In this document: positions 46,201 to 56,700 of the stretch, piece by piece | How positions within the stretch are numbered: position 1 is the stretch's first letter | How the letters are laid out: each line of letters opens with the position of its first letter | Source of the DNA: Rhynchonema sp. JSB1_4 | Taxonomy: Eukaryota > Nematoda > Chromadorea > Monhysterida > Xyalidae | Direction of reading: 5' to 3' | Assembly: GCA_030248065.1 (NCBI GenBank) | Contig: JASAMV010001991.1 | Coordinates: 18,405 to 82,404, forward strand | Length of the DNA: 64,000 nucleotides | Program-made: the position numbers and the translations under genes | Notes under the pieces: model-generated | Database searches by the model: none | Told to the model about the DNA's origin: nothing | Seen by the model: only the letters and a program-made list of their open reading frames with translations

Positions 46201-49200
46201 TGTGCTGCACGTTGGTGACAAACGGTCGTGGTTTGCCCAGCCACAGATAGAACACCAACGCTAGATCGAAGTTGATCGAATAACGTTTGCACGTCTGATC
46301 GGACACGTGGGACTCCTGGACGGGGGGGGGCTAACATCGAAGCATTGTGGGTAAATGAAAATTTTTTCATAAAGATAACACTAAGTGTTGTTGAAGGTCC
46401 TGATCGAACGCTGTTTGATGGAACGGCTGTTTTCTACACTAAGTGAAAACTGGAAATTTTTTTGCCATACCACAAGATTGGTGACAATTTAGCAAGCTTC
46501 AATCTTTTGACGTCGGTACACACTACAAAAAATAACAAATAAAATGCAACATAAAGAATAAAAACAACAACCAACTACTTGTTTCCAGTACGACTCCCTG
46601 TCCGTAATTTGCATTCGATATTTCATCACATCTGGACAAGCACGCAGGTAATACGAGGTGCATTCAAGCTGCAGAATAGAGAATGCAGACATTTCAATTC
46701 AATTTCACAAGGTTTCGCAGCAATTTTATCAAACGTCAAATTTGAGCATTTTACAAGAAAGGACCTTGCCGATTAATTACCAGGGCTGTGCTAGTGCTGA
46801 AGCTGTATCCAGCTACAAATCCGTCTTTCAACCACAACCAGAAGTGCAGAATAACGCTGATTCCGCAAGGTGACTGTCCCAATAATTCGCTCAGCTTCGT
46901 GACCAAACTGGCTGAAACATCACCAACCACATGCGTATAATCGGTGACTTTGATCTTGCGACCCTTTTTGAGCCTCAAATGCTGCGTTGCACGCCACACA
47001 CCGTCCTCGCATTGCGTGAAACCGTGCAAATCCGTCGAGTTCATAATCAGGCCATCTGTGACAGCAATAAATGGTGTATTTATGAGTGCCAAGTTCAGTA
47101 CTAAACTATTAACAGTATTGGTCGCACAATGACTATATGAGAATCCATCCCCATATTTTTCCTACATCGGAAAGGAGGGTTTCTGGCGATTTTTTCAAAT
47201 TGAATCAGGTTTTGACAAGGAGTTATTTTCTCTTTCTTTTCCCGCTTCATTTATCGGGAGTGATCAATGTGTGTGTGCTGTAATCGATTTCACACACAAA
47301 GCGTGTAATACGTGGCTACAGTAACCCGAGCCCGAACCATTTCGGTTGCGTAGAATTCAGGGTGAAACTTCTGTACACGTGTGTTTCTCATTCTTCTAAC
47401 TGATAAGCATGCAAAGTTCTTGTCAAAACCTGGTCCAATTTGAAAAAAATGCCAAATATCCGCCTTTTCAATGCAGGAAAATTAGGGGGATGGATTCTCA
47501 TATAGTCATTGTGCGACCAATACCCACTCAATACGAAAAACACCAATAGCCCAATCAATCCAACCCACCCCCATACTGATCAGTGATCAATTGTCGTTCC
47601 CACACCACATGAGGCTGGCTCAATCGTGCACGGCGCAGATCGATGATGAAACCCTTGGATGCATCTGTTGGCACCTAAAAGTGTGCCTAGCAATGTGAAC
47701 ACAGGCACAATCAGCTTCGTATACCCTCATCGCAGTGACTTTCTGTGCAGCCGAACCCTAAAATGAATGCCTTGAATGATGCTTTGGCAACCTGCCGTTA
47801 ATCTGCAAAGCAATTGCATTTTATACAGTGTATACTTACGTAGTTGGCGACCAAAAATTTCTCGCTCGTTGAATTCGCCAGAAACAGAGTGCAGACAGGA
47901 CAAATACAAACATCAATCTGCGGTGTTTGCAACACACAACAATCGCCCAGCTATATTTACCCACCTCGATCGGTACATTGTCACTCAACAAATACGTGTG
48001 TTGTCTGGCAGCAGCCATCATGTAATTGACACCGATCTCACGATTCATCGCCGTCAAACGAATCCATCTGACTCCCGGGTTGGTCGGCTCTGGTTGGCAC
48101 GAACTTGATGGGATCAGGCTGCAATTGAACAGAATTGAGATTGACACTTTGCAGTTGGAAAAAGTGATCTGGTGTTGAACAATGCGAAGCTGAACTGGAT
48201 TAGGAAACAGCGCGGAAGAGTACACCTCGAAGTGCAATATCGGCGCTTTCAAGAAAGTTTTCACCGAATTTCAGGGATTTTCAGGTTTCTGAAGATGAGC
48301 GGTCTTACACTATTAATACCACGCATAAACTAGTTTAGTACTATCGAATCGAACGCTTGGGCGGGCTCGACGTCACCTCTCCGTGGTGCTCGCTATCAAC
48401 GCCGATGCCGCCGTGATCAATGGCATCGCCGGCCAACGACGTCAACCAACATTTCCGAACCAATGGAACCATGTGCAAGCCGGAACCCCGAGTGGCACCA
48501 TATTGAACTATGGGCCTGCAAGGACAATGTGGGAAGGGGCGATGGTCCTCCTGAGCGGCTGGCCACCGCGGAAAAAGATGCACTACGGACACAAAGATCG
48601 ACAATCTAACAGACTACTTTCGGATTTCTTTATGTCACAGTATTCCGCACCGTCCGGTGTTGCACCGTTGTACATTGTTGTGGCTCTGCCTGCGTACATT
48701 TAGTTTACATTTAGTTGTCTGTGTCTGTCTGTCCGTGATTTCGTCCACCTTCTCGCCGTTTCATGTCCTTGTTTTGCATTTATATTTCATTCCCGTAACT
48801 TTCAACCCTGTTTTGTATTTATTTTCATGTCCGTAAACTCCACACCCGGTCTTGTAATTATGCTTCTTTCACTTAACGTTATTATCTATATATTAATGAG
48901 TTGGTGCCGACGCAATAAACTAACTAACGCTTGGTCGCCAACTTTTCTCCACAAGCAATACGCGCTATCCGTGACACCCACGCCTGAGATCATGGAAAAC
49001 ATTGTTGCTTGGACAAAAGTTTGACAACGTTGATGACAACAACTTAATTAATATCGTCAAATCAAACTACCAAAAACGCAAACCTTTCAAATTTGAGCGC
49101 ACTCATAGCGAGCAGTGTTTGTGCACATTGCTGTTGCGACGCAAATGGTGCGTTGACGTGGTCGGGACTGAGCAGGCTCGCACGTTGGGAGGAGAGGTAG

Positions 49201-50332
49201 CGGGTGGATGGACCTGCAGAGCAAATCGTTGGATCACAAGCCACGCAGCTTAGTCCCACCTGGTTTTTTCTTATTGGTGTGTTCCGGAAGGCACCGCGTG
49301 TGACCATTGCTCCGCCCAACACCATCCACCCCATCTATGCCGTTCCCGCGTGGAACATCAGCCACCCACCTGTCGCGGTCCTCCTTCTTCGTCTATCGTT
49401 GCTGCCTTCCATATCCGAATTCTCCTCCCCGCTCTCACAACTGGCCGACCGCTTTCGTGCACTTGACAATGGGGGTGGTGGTTTGATGTCCTGCAACGAC
49501 ACTGAGATGCTGAAGAGATTCAAAGAAAAATATTTTTACTCTTTCAATGGTCAAGCTCAAAATCAAAGAGACACATGCTCACGAAACGATGGCCAGCTCA
49601 ACCCACTTGCGGATCGCAACATGTGGGAATGAATATAATCCAAGCCGATTACCAAGTTCGATATAACTTTTATGTGCCTACCGACCTTCATCGTGAAAAT
49701 GAGCCACGAAAATTACAAATGATGTATGTGCGCACCTGATTTTGCTGGTGATCAGAAGTTGTCGGAGAAATTTCGGCATCCATGAACGAGCCATTTGTAT
49801 CTGTACTTCTGTTTTGTTGTTCGAAGAACACAGACGCATTCAACTGGGTGACTGCGAAAATGCGACGGTCACAAGCACGGGTGGGCGTCGGGCTAGATGA
49901 AACATAGGGTGGGTGAAACATCAGATGGCTGGTTATACTGCACTTCAGGTTAATTTTATTTTCCGGTGTTTAATTTTTAACATTTTCTTCTGGTGGCGGT
50001 CGATTTTTTGATGCCCGCGCTGTATAGCGCTAGTCAATCTTCGGTCAAATGACGATACGAGCACTGTCTTGCGGTGATCAAATTTGCCTTTACCCATTCA
50101 GGCCATTATGAAGAGTGGAATGTGCAAACTGCAAGCCGACACCCACCTCGACTGTGCATGTCCCTCATCCAAATGTGTGTCGTATTCAGCCCCCAATTCA
50201 AACAAGCCCCTGCATCTGCGACATTGTTCATACACAAACACTCGGTCCTCTGGCTCCGGCATGCTGTACGGGTACGGTAGAGTATACGGTAGGTTTGGAT
50301 ACAATGCACACCGATTTGTAAAGGCAGGTAGT
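37281..50332 (-). CDS. Tandem gene 2: finger protein with duplicated six-exon module
   Basis: Sixteen exons: 50147-50332, 49736-49892, 49370-49490, 49084-49213, 47965-48118, 47569-47675, 46928-47055, 46576-46668, 46156-46315, 43994-44078, 43660-43765, 43451-43593, 43108-43235, 42939-43031, 37692-37831, 37281-37389. Every junction except the start was checked and agrees in phase. Exon 1 has a C2H2-like finger (EQCRRCRGLFELGAEYDTHL...H). Exon 2 has CDRRIFAVTQL. Exon 3 is basic and Ser-rich (SSARKRSASCESGEE, DRRRRR), NLS-like. Two modules follow, then a tail ending SLSYNADMEDEELYHD. The basic patch and acidic end suggest a nuclear factor; this is inference. The long intron 37.8-42.9 kb holds a transposon stack and intron 44.1-46.2 kb a TTAA element. 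The true first exon may lie upstream. Confidence 0.65.
37328..37338 (+). promoter_or_regulatory. Ruby-like piRNA promoter motif
   Basis: GTGATGTTTCA inside the last exon of tandem gene 2, antisense to it (the complement codes ETS). YRNT (TGGT) with T at 37378, +40. Confidence 0.45.
38147..38850. mobile_element. hAT-type MITE with perfect 8-bp duplication
   Basis: Termini CAGTGGTTAATAAAA and its inverted partner, flanked by GGTAAAAC on both sides (38139-38146, 38851-38858). 704 bp; ends are A/T homopolymer-rich and the centre is unique. Confidence 0.85.
38994..39638. mobile_element. TTAA-flanked fold-back element, family 3
   Basis: Termini AGGGG(C/G)CC-like with CTTTCGCATTTC in inverted orientation next to TTAA on both sides (38990-38993, 39639-39642). 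Arms of about 310 bp include a TTTCGCTTTTCTTTTTATTT tract. No coding capacity. Confidence 0.8.
40414..42191. mobile_element. hAT-type element with GGTATCC subterminal repeats
   Basis: Termini CAGTGGT(A/G)TCGTTGGG in inverted orientation. Flanks GTACTACT and GTACTATT match at 7 of 8 positions. Subterminal regions hold repeated GGGTATCCGGTATCC. A Harbinger-like element is inserted inside. Confidence 0.75.
40591..41963. mobile_element. Harbinger-like element with CCCGTTTTCCCG subterminal arrays
   Basis: Inverted termini G(A/G)CCGTCTTCACAATGACCC followed by many CCCGTTTTCC/GGTTTCC words. The flank is TTA on the left and TAA on the right. The terminal GTCTTCACAATG resembles the element at 51768, whose end reads GCCTTCACAATG. 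No transposase. Confidence 0.65.
42400..42410 (-). promoter_or_regulatory. CTGATGTTTCG variant motif inside transposon
   Basis: Variant of the window motif with no YRNT at +40. Probably not functional. Confidence 0.15.
43288..43325. mobile_element. Fragment of the TTGGTCGCACAATG MITE family
   Basis: One degenerate terminus (TATTGGTCGCGTAATG then AAGAATCCATCC) without a partner end nearby. A solo or truncated copy. Confidence 0.45.
43901..43911 (-). promoter_or_regulatory. GATGTTTCA motif in intron
   Basis: CTGATGTTTCA. T occurs at +40 but without the YR context. Confidence 0.35.
44100..44110 (+). promoter_or_regulatory. GATGTTTCA motif in intron
   Basis: CTGATGTTTCAC 21 bases upstream of module 2b exon A, antisense to the gene. 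No YRNT at +40. Confidence 0.35.
44194..45821. mobile_element. TTAA-flanked long-inverted-repeat element, family 2 copy 2
   Basis: Full-length relative of 14759-16416, with TTAA at both sides (44190-44193, 45822-45825). It sits in the intron between modules 2a and 2b. Confidence 0.9.
46913..46923 (-). promoter_or_regulatory. Ruby-like piRNA promoter motif
   Basis: GTGATGTTTCA straddling the region just after exon E of module 2a. YRNT (CAGT) with T at 46873, +40, same strand as the gene. Confidence 0.45.
47116..47522. mobile_element. MITE, TTGGTCGCACAATG family copy 2
   Basis: Intact 407-bp copy with about 34-bp inverted termini and TA at both edges, inserted in the intron between exons D and E of module 2a. 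Internal arms also partly pair. Confidence 0.85.
49914..49924 (-). promoter_or_regulatory. Ruby-like piRNA promoter motif
   Basis: CTGATGTTTCA in the intron before the CDRRIFAVTQL exon. YRNT (TGCT) with T at 49874, +40. Confidence 0.5.
50147..50332 (-). CDS. C2H2-like finger exon of tandem gene 2
   Basis: Cys-x2-Cys (QCRRC), 14 residues, then His-x4-His (HLDEGH). The equivalent gene 1 exon (60669-60766) has CEFC and HIKLGH with the same GLF centre. Both end in phase 2 and both join an exon containing DR(Q/R)I(Y/F)AVTQL. Confidence 0.65.
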
Positions 50333-50730
50333 CTGGACAACGAAACCAGTGATGCATGAAGAAAACAAGATGAGAAAGTTATGTGTTGATTTTTTTACAT
50401 TTTATATTTATCGTTGGAAAATGTACAGCGAGTCAGAGAGTGCATAATTTGAACGAGTCAAACGCGTATATAACACCAAACAACAGCATATACAGACACA
50501 AACTTATTTTTGACACTTGCATAATTTTGGAGGAAGCACTTGTCAAAACAAAACAAAAATCCATAAGGTCAGAGTACAGAGATGACTGACCAAACACAAC
50601 GCACTGAAATGCAGAGGTGCAGTTGAAAACAGAATAAATGCAATGTGCGAAAGAAAACAGCAACAAAGGAAAATACGAGCGAAAAAGGCGCGAACTTCAA
50701 AATTCAAACTTAATCCTGCCAATCAGCTGG

Positions 50731-53700
50731 TCACAACTGGTCAAACAGCAGTTCTTCGTCTTCCAAGGCAGCGTTGTATCCAGTGAGCGACACAGGCACA
50801 CTGCTCGATGATGTTTCACCCGTTGTCGACGGGGCAGCGCGCTCAATAAATCTGCATTGGGTCTGGGAGTTGTCTCAGTTTTGCTTTCAGAAGGAACTAC
50901 GCATGGCATCAAAGAGAACAGACCGACTGTGGAGAATCATTCTCGAGTGAACTTATATTATTCATGTCGTCAAACTCGCGACCAATGCCGTATTTCTCGT
51001 GCTGCTTTTGACGACTTTGAGTCAACAACTAACAGGCCACAAATCTTGGCCGCAAAACGCTAATTGTGGATTTGCTTTTGTGTCTGGTGGGTTGCAATTT
51101 TACTTTGTTGAGAGATATTGGGTGATATTTTCGAAACGGTGTAAAGGTCAGTTGGGTGTAAAGGTCGGTGGAAAGCTCGGTGTGAGAAAGTTCAGTGTAA
51201 GCTCGGCGTAAGCTTGAAACATTGCACGCTGAGCAAGCAGCAGACGCGCGTTTCTAAACGAAAGGTCAACGTTGGCAGTTTGCTGTGCAAGCGTAAATCG
51301 TTTGTTTGCAATCTGGTTCATTTAAGCTGGTTGCACAAGCGTTTCTAAACGACAGTTATGAATTTCGTAACCTTTTATGGAGCCGTTTTGATTTCGTGCT
51401 GTGATCAGTTAGTGACGTCAAAATTTTTGGCACCGCCGTCAATGAATGTTCAATTTCTCAACAGCCTTGAGGCGAAATGTTAGGTAACTTACAAATAATC
51501 CTTTAAAACGTTTGTGCAACCAGCTTAAATGAACCACATTGCAAACAAACGCTTTACGCTTGCACAGCAAACCATCAAAGTTGACCTTTCGTTTAGAAAC
51601 GCGCGTCTGCTGCTTGCTCAGCGTGCAATGTTTCAAGCTTACACCGAGCTTACACTGAACTTTCTCACACCGAGCTCTCCACCGACCTTTACACCCAACT
51701 GACCGTTACACCGTTTCGAAAATATCACCCATAAAATAGTCCCTAAATATCAGCGAATATCCAGTTAGGCTGCCTTCACAATGCATGCGCGTATGCGCGT
51801 TTGCGCACGAAACTGACGCGCATTTGTGTTCACAATGCATTTGCGCGTTTGCGCGTCTGCGCGTTTTTGACGCGCAAACGCGCAAAAATACGATTAGGAT
51901 TGGTTCTAATTTTGCGTGCGCGTTTGGCTTGCCCAAGCTGCCTGAAGCAAAAAAACATTATTATTTCAACAAATTATATTTTAAAAACGATATGGCCACC
52001 TGTTACGATCCTTCTACGTTTGTTGTTTTATCACTCAGCCATTGTTTATGTTTCATTTCAAAAGTCATTCTTTCACAGGAAACAAAATGTCGAAAACTGT
52101 ATTTTTCACAACTTGTCGTGTTTGTTTCTTGTTCGTATGCTTTTCTTTGAACAATTTCAATGGAATCGGGTGGAGGGTTCAACTTTTGTTCTGTTTGATA
52201 GTAATTTTATGTATTTTCTATCATTCGTTGCCAAAAAATATTCCGCAATCTCAAGTTTTCCTTTTAAAAATTACATCGTGGGACAGCAAAGGTGAATGCT
52301 CATCAACAGACGATGAGCTCAAACTCCCGCCGGACGCATGCCAGCCCGGTACGAATATGAAAATGCAAAAATACAACTGTTCCAAATTTCATGCATACAC
52401 TCTATTCTAATCTGATAGGCAAACGCGCATGTCCATTGTGAACGCAGATGCGCACTGCGCGTTTGCGCATTTGCGCGTGCGCGTTTGCGCATGAAATTTG
52501 CATTGTGAACACCAATGCGCGTCAAAAAATGTGACGCGCAAACGCGCATGTGCGCGAACGCGCATGCATTGTGAAGGCAGCCTTACCCAGCAACCTGCCT
52601 GAGATTGCCAAGTTGCGACGCAACACAGCAACTGAACCGAACTAAGAACAACCAACTGCTTATTATTGACATTCTTGATGGCCATGGCGGATCGTTGTGT
52701 GAACACACGTTTGAATTGACGCGGTGCACCGATCCACAAATAGAACACCATCGCTGCGTCGTACTTGACGCACATCGGCACACGCTGCTTGCCTTTGATG
52801 CCGTTACGATTCGTCACTGCCTGGGGCAGGTGGGCAGTTAGTGAATGTACTACACACTTTTATAGGGATACGATTGACACCTGACAATGTCAGTCGCCAC
52901 AATCGAGAACTTTCAGTTGACGGGAGATCGGATTCCGAATTAACCATCAGCATATGGGAGCTTTAGCCAGAGAGGGTTCGATGTGTACATAACCAAACTA
53001 GCAAAGTTGTTCCAAGGTTGCGCTAATTTCGTAATTCCTTATTTTTTACATTGGACATGGGTGTTCTTCAATGAGCAGAGCCCGATAAAACTCGATCTTT
53101 TACGGAACCAGTGAAAGTTAACTTTTCAGTCCTGCCTGCGGTGATGAACGAACAAAGTGATAGCCCAATAGCGGATAAACAACCAACCATTTGTTGCCAG
53201 TAAGAGTCGGCCGATACCACGTAGAGCACGTACTTCATTATATCGGGACACGCGCGAATGTAGAACGAGGCACTCAGCAACTGAAACTTGTGCTATGGTG
53301 ACTTTTATGCTACTTATTTATTGCCAGTTATTGGCACGGCGTGTGGGAATTCAAGCACGTCCCAGCCAACGAAGGTTATTTTCGCGTGAAACATCAGCTG
53401 AATTATGACAAATGGAACAAAAGTTCTAACGCGAAAATCGCTAAACAAAGACACAAACCACGTGTGATCTAATGTTTCACTGAGGTGCTTGACAACCAAA
53501 CCAACCACGTGCGAATATCCAGTTCGGTCCGGGTCCCGTCCGTGTTTTCCCACCACCAAATTGTGGTACGGGGCCCACACACCACCCGGTGCCAGTGCGT
53601 AACCGTACGGAATCTCACTGTTGCGAATTGTGCCACCTGGAGCAGTCTAGGTCAGAACGGAAATATTATTTTTTGTATTGCCGTATTCTTTTTATTTCAA

Positions 53701-56700
53701 TTGAACGAATATTTTCGCAATTACAAATTGAAAATGATAATGCAAAACCAATGCTGCACTGTAAGGTTATTTAGCGGTGAAACATCGGCAAATGTCACAG
53801 ACAGGGGCACCAGGACTGTTGTCATGCCAAACAAACAAGGACTCACTTCACCATTTGGAATTTTTCCGTTACCAACACGATCAAAACCAACCAGCCAGCT
53901 GACGTTTCATGCCACCTACAAATGCGAAACCCCCACCGACCAGCATCATCCCATCTGACTTTCTTCTCCCAATTTACGTCCGGTTGTTTGGTTCGTGCCT
54001 TGGTCAGATCGAATATGAAGCCTTTAGATCGATCGATCGGCACTGTGAACCGTGGAAAAAGTGAACATGTTGGACAATTGAAATGAAGATTATCAATTAA
54101 ATTATGGAAGCTGTAAAAAAATTGGAGAGATGGCTTGGACGCGTTTCAATCGGGCACAAATGCAGTGCGTCATCACAAATTCGGTCGATCAAGGATTTCG
54201 CATGATTAAAGCGTAACCACAATCACACCACAGTCGCTGCACCTCGAACCCGACAATATGTACATATAAGCCAAGGCGAATTCAGTGTTGATTAAACCTC
54301 AAGATTAACCAAACAGTGCACAAAGTCAGTCAGCCTTCTCAAAAGTCAAACTTTTATACCCCAATGTTATCGTGTCAATTCGTCGTTCGGGCACGAAACT
54401 TGCCCAATCCCACACGATCGCCCAGTAATTTTACAAACACCCAACAATCGCCAACCTTCCACCGGTATGCGACTGGACATCAGGTACGGGTTGTCTCTGG
54501 CAAACATCATGTAATTGAAGGCAATGTCGTTGTTGATGGCATCCAGCGGCAACCACACAACACCTGTGCTCGATGAAACATCACATTCGAATGGCAGCAG
54601 CATTCTGCAACGTGGAACAATTGAATAAACGTTGGGTTTGATAGAAACTGTCTGTTGTCGTGTACATTTGATGGCAAACGGACATGGTAAAATGAGACAA
54701 TCAGGTTGTTACAAACTGTTTGAAACGCGCAAAAACAACAATCAAACAATATGAACATATTGATTGACATGATCAACATAATACCTGTCCAACGGTGCCT
54801 CCCTCATTTGCAAAAGTTTATGCACGCAATCCTCTTGCGACACGAACGGTCCATTGACACTGATGTCGACCTCGACCTGGCAAATCAATGATTGTAAATT
54901 TTGCGCAACGTTGTATTATTGTTGCTGGCCTGGTGCGTAATCCCCACTGACTATGATGTGACCATGATGTTGTCGTAGTACTATTGAGCTGCTGATCGCC
55001 AGTACTGGTCATCACGCAGAACAATAAACTGATTTACAGAGAAAGTGAAACATCAGGCGCACAAATCGATTCAAGGAAACTTCCATTTTGGCATTCTTAT
55101 CAGAATCACTCCAAGACCAACCTGTTTTCTGTTCTTGCTTTGCATCGCCGGCAACGTGTCGTACCCAGGCGCTTTGATCAACCGAGCGCGGTTTGTGTTG
55201 AAGAAACGTCTATCTGTGATAATGTGTTGAATTCGTGTGTTTCAGTTTTTTGTGTATGGCTTCGCTGTACAATTGCCGCCGATGGGCATGATAAAGAGAT
55301 TGAAAGCGACGTCGTTTAGCTCAACACAACAAAGTAATCATTTATATGCCAAACGCATATCAACTAGCCAACTGCTTAGGTGTTGATCTCAGTAGTTAAA
55401 TCGACCATTCACAGTTGAATATTGATCACTAATCGCGTAACAACTGTGCATTCTGCCCCATCTGGCCGTTCTCACAAAATGAGCGGTGCACCAGGGCATC
55501 GTCACTTCGAATCAACTAACAAACCATAAACAACTCAAAAAGACATGAACAGGTCTTACTGTGTCATCTTATCCATCAGCTGGTGTTGTGCACAAAATGG
55601 ATACAATCCCCCACCCACCTAATGTTCCATCCGGTTTTCTGACCTTTGCGAACCGTCTGCCCGGTGTCTCAACGACGGTGAACGGTCGTGGCTTGTTGAT
55701 CCAGTAGTAATAGACCATGATCAGGTCGAAATGGGTCAGTTTGAGGGGAGCGCCGAACTTTTGTGTCGACTGGAACGTTATTACTTTTTTTAAAATTGCC
55801 ATTTGTTCTCCCTGTTTCATTCACAAGTGAGTAGCGCTAACAACCGACATGTAACGCGATAAACATGAATATTACAAGAAGCTCTAATGGCTCACCGACC
55901 ATTTCTCTACAATAATTATCAGCGGTCGCCAAGCACGCTTCGTATCTGATCAGATCTGGGCAGGAACGCACAATATCGGATGTCATGTAAAGCTGCAAAG
56001 TGACACTAAAATTGTCATCAATTATGCATATCTGTGCATTGTATCATTCAATTCGTATCAACATATTTCACATTCGGTTCATTACAACAGTTGAATTTCT
56101 TCTCATGAAATTAGACTGGAAACATGAAACCGAAACATAACGTTTCGGGCTGTACTATCTAGCTGGCAGGGTTGTTTCAAAAAAAAGTGGTTAATTGAAA
56201 AAAATTTTTTTTCTTAAAAAGAAATTTTTTTTTGAAACTCAGATTTTGCTTTTTTTAATAAAAAAAGTTGCCCAAAATGGGCTGAAATGTCCAAAAATGG
56301 CCTTTTTCGAGGCAAAAAATTGGCACTTTTTTTCTGTGGACGGGACAATTTTTCCAAAATCGCGCCTGCGGCGCCCTGTATTGTCCCCAAATCCGTACAG
56401 GGATGCGCGGGGCTGGTCTTTTAGAGTGATGTGGCACCGATAATGTACTACTGCATGCTGCTACACACGTATATATCCAGGTATGGTGCAAAACCGGGCA
56501 CGCAAAGTCGATCCGACACGCAAGATTTGGGCTGTATTCGATATTTTGATGGTCGTATATCATATATTCGGCATTAGATGCATTAAAATACGTTGCACAG
56601 CATGCTACAATATATTAGAGTAACATCGTTAGTCTAGTGAACATCAACCTCACACTGGTCGGAGACCATAGTATCTGCACAATACTACCGGGTGTCACCG

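Larger units (their letters stand above)
46156..49213 (-). other. Module 2a (A,B,D,E,F,G exons)
   Basis: A 49084-49213 (DHVNAPFASQQQCAQTLLAM), B 47965-48118 (GVRWIRLTAMNREIGVNYMM), D 47569-47675 (VPTDASKGFIIDLRRAR), E 46928-47055 (LHGFTQCEDGVWRATQHL, TDYTHV), F 46576-46668 (YYLRACPDVMKYRMQ, SYWKQV), G 46156-46315 (FDLALVFYLWLGKPRPF). Confidence 0.65.
50649..52546. repeat. Segmental duplication, copy 1
   Basis: Direct repeat of 62092-64000 with about 97-98% identity by eye, offset about 11.44 kb. It contains the acidic tail exon of tandem gene 1, a fold-back element (51121-51730) and a Harbinger-like element (51768-52582). Confidence 0.9.
52657..54876 (-). other. Module 1b (A,B,D,E,F,G exons)
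   Basis: A 54785-54876 (VNGPFVSQEDCVHKLLQM), B 54456-54604 (TGVVWLPLDAINNDIAFNYM), D 53941-54042 (VPIDRSKGFIFDLTKAR), E 53506-53636 (IPYGYALAPGGVWAPYH, TGYSHV), F 53188-53280 (SFYIRACPDIMKYVL, SYWQQM), G 52657-52820 (KYDAAMVFYLWIGAPRQF). Exon G joins the acidic tail at 50851 in phase 2. Confidence 0.68.

Noticed and set aside
47820..47909. An extra exon C between exons B and D of module 2a
   Set aside because: Exon B joins exon D directly in phase, giving the conserved IEVPTDASKGF step, so the extra segment is not needed.
51785..52295. Overlapping plus-strand frames of 121 and 164 codons
   Set aside because: They lie inside a Harbinger-like element, start in its GCGCGTTTGCGC array, and are repeated in the 63-kb copy. 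They have no transposase motifs.
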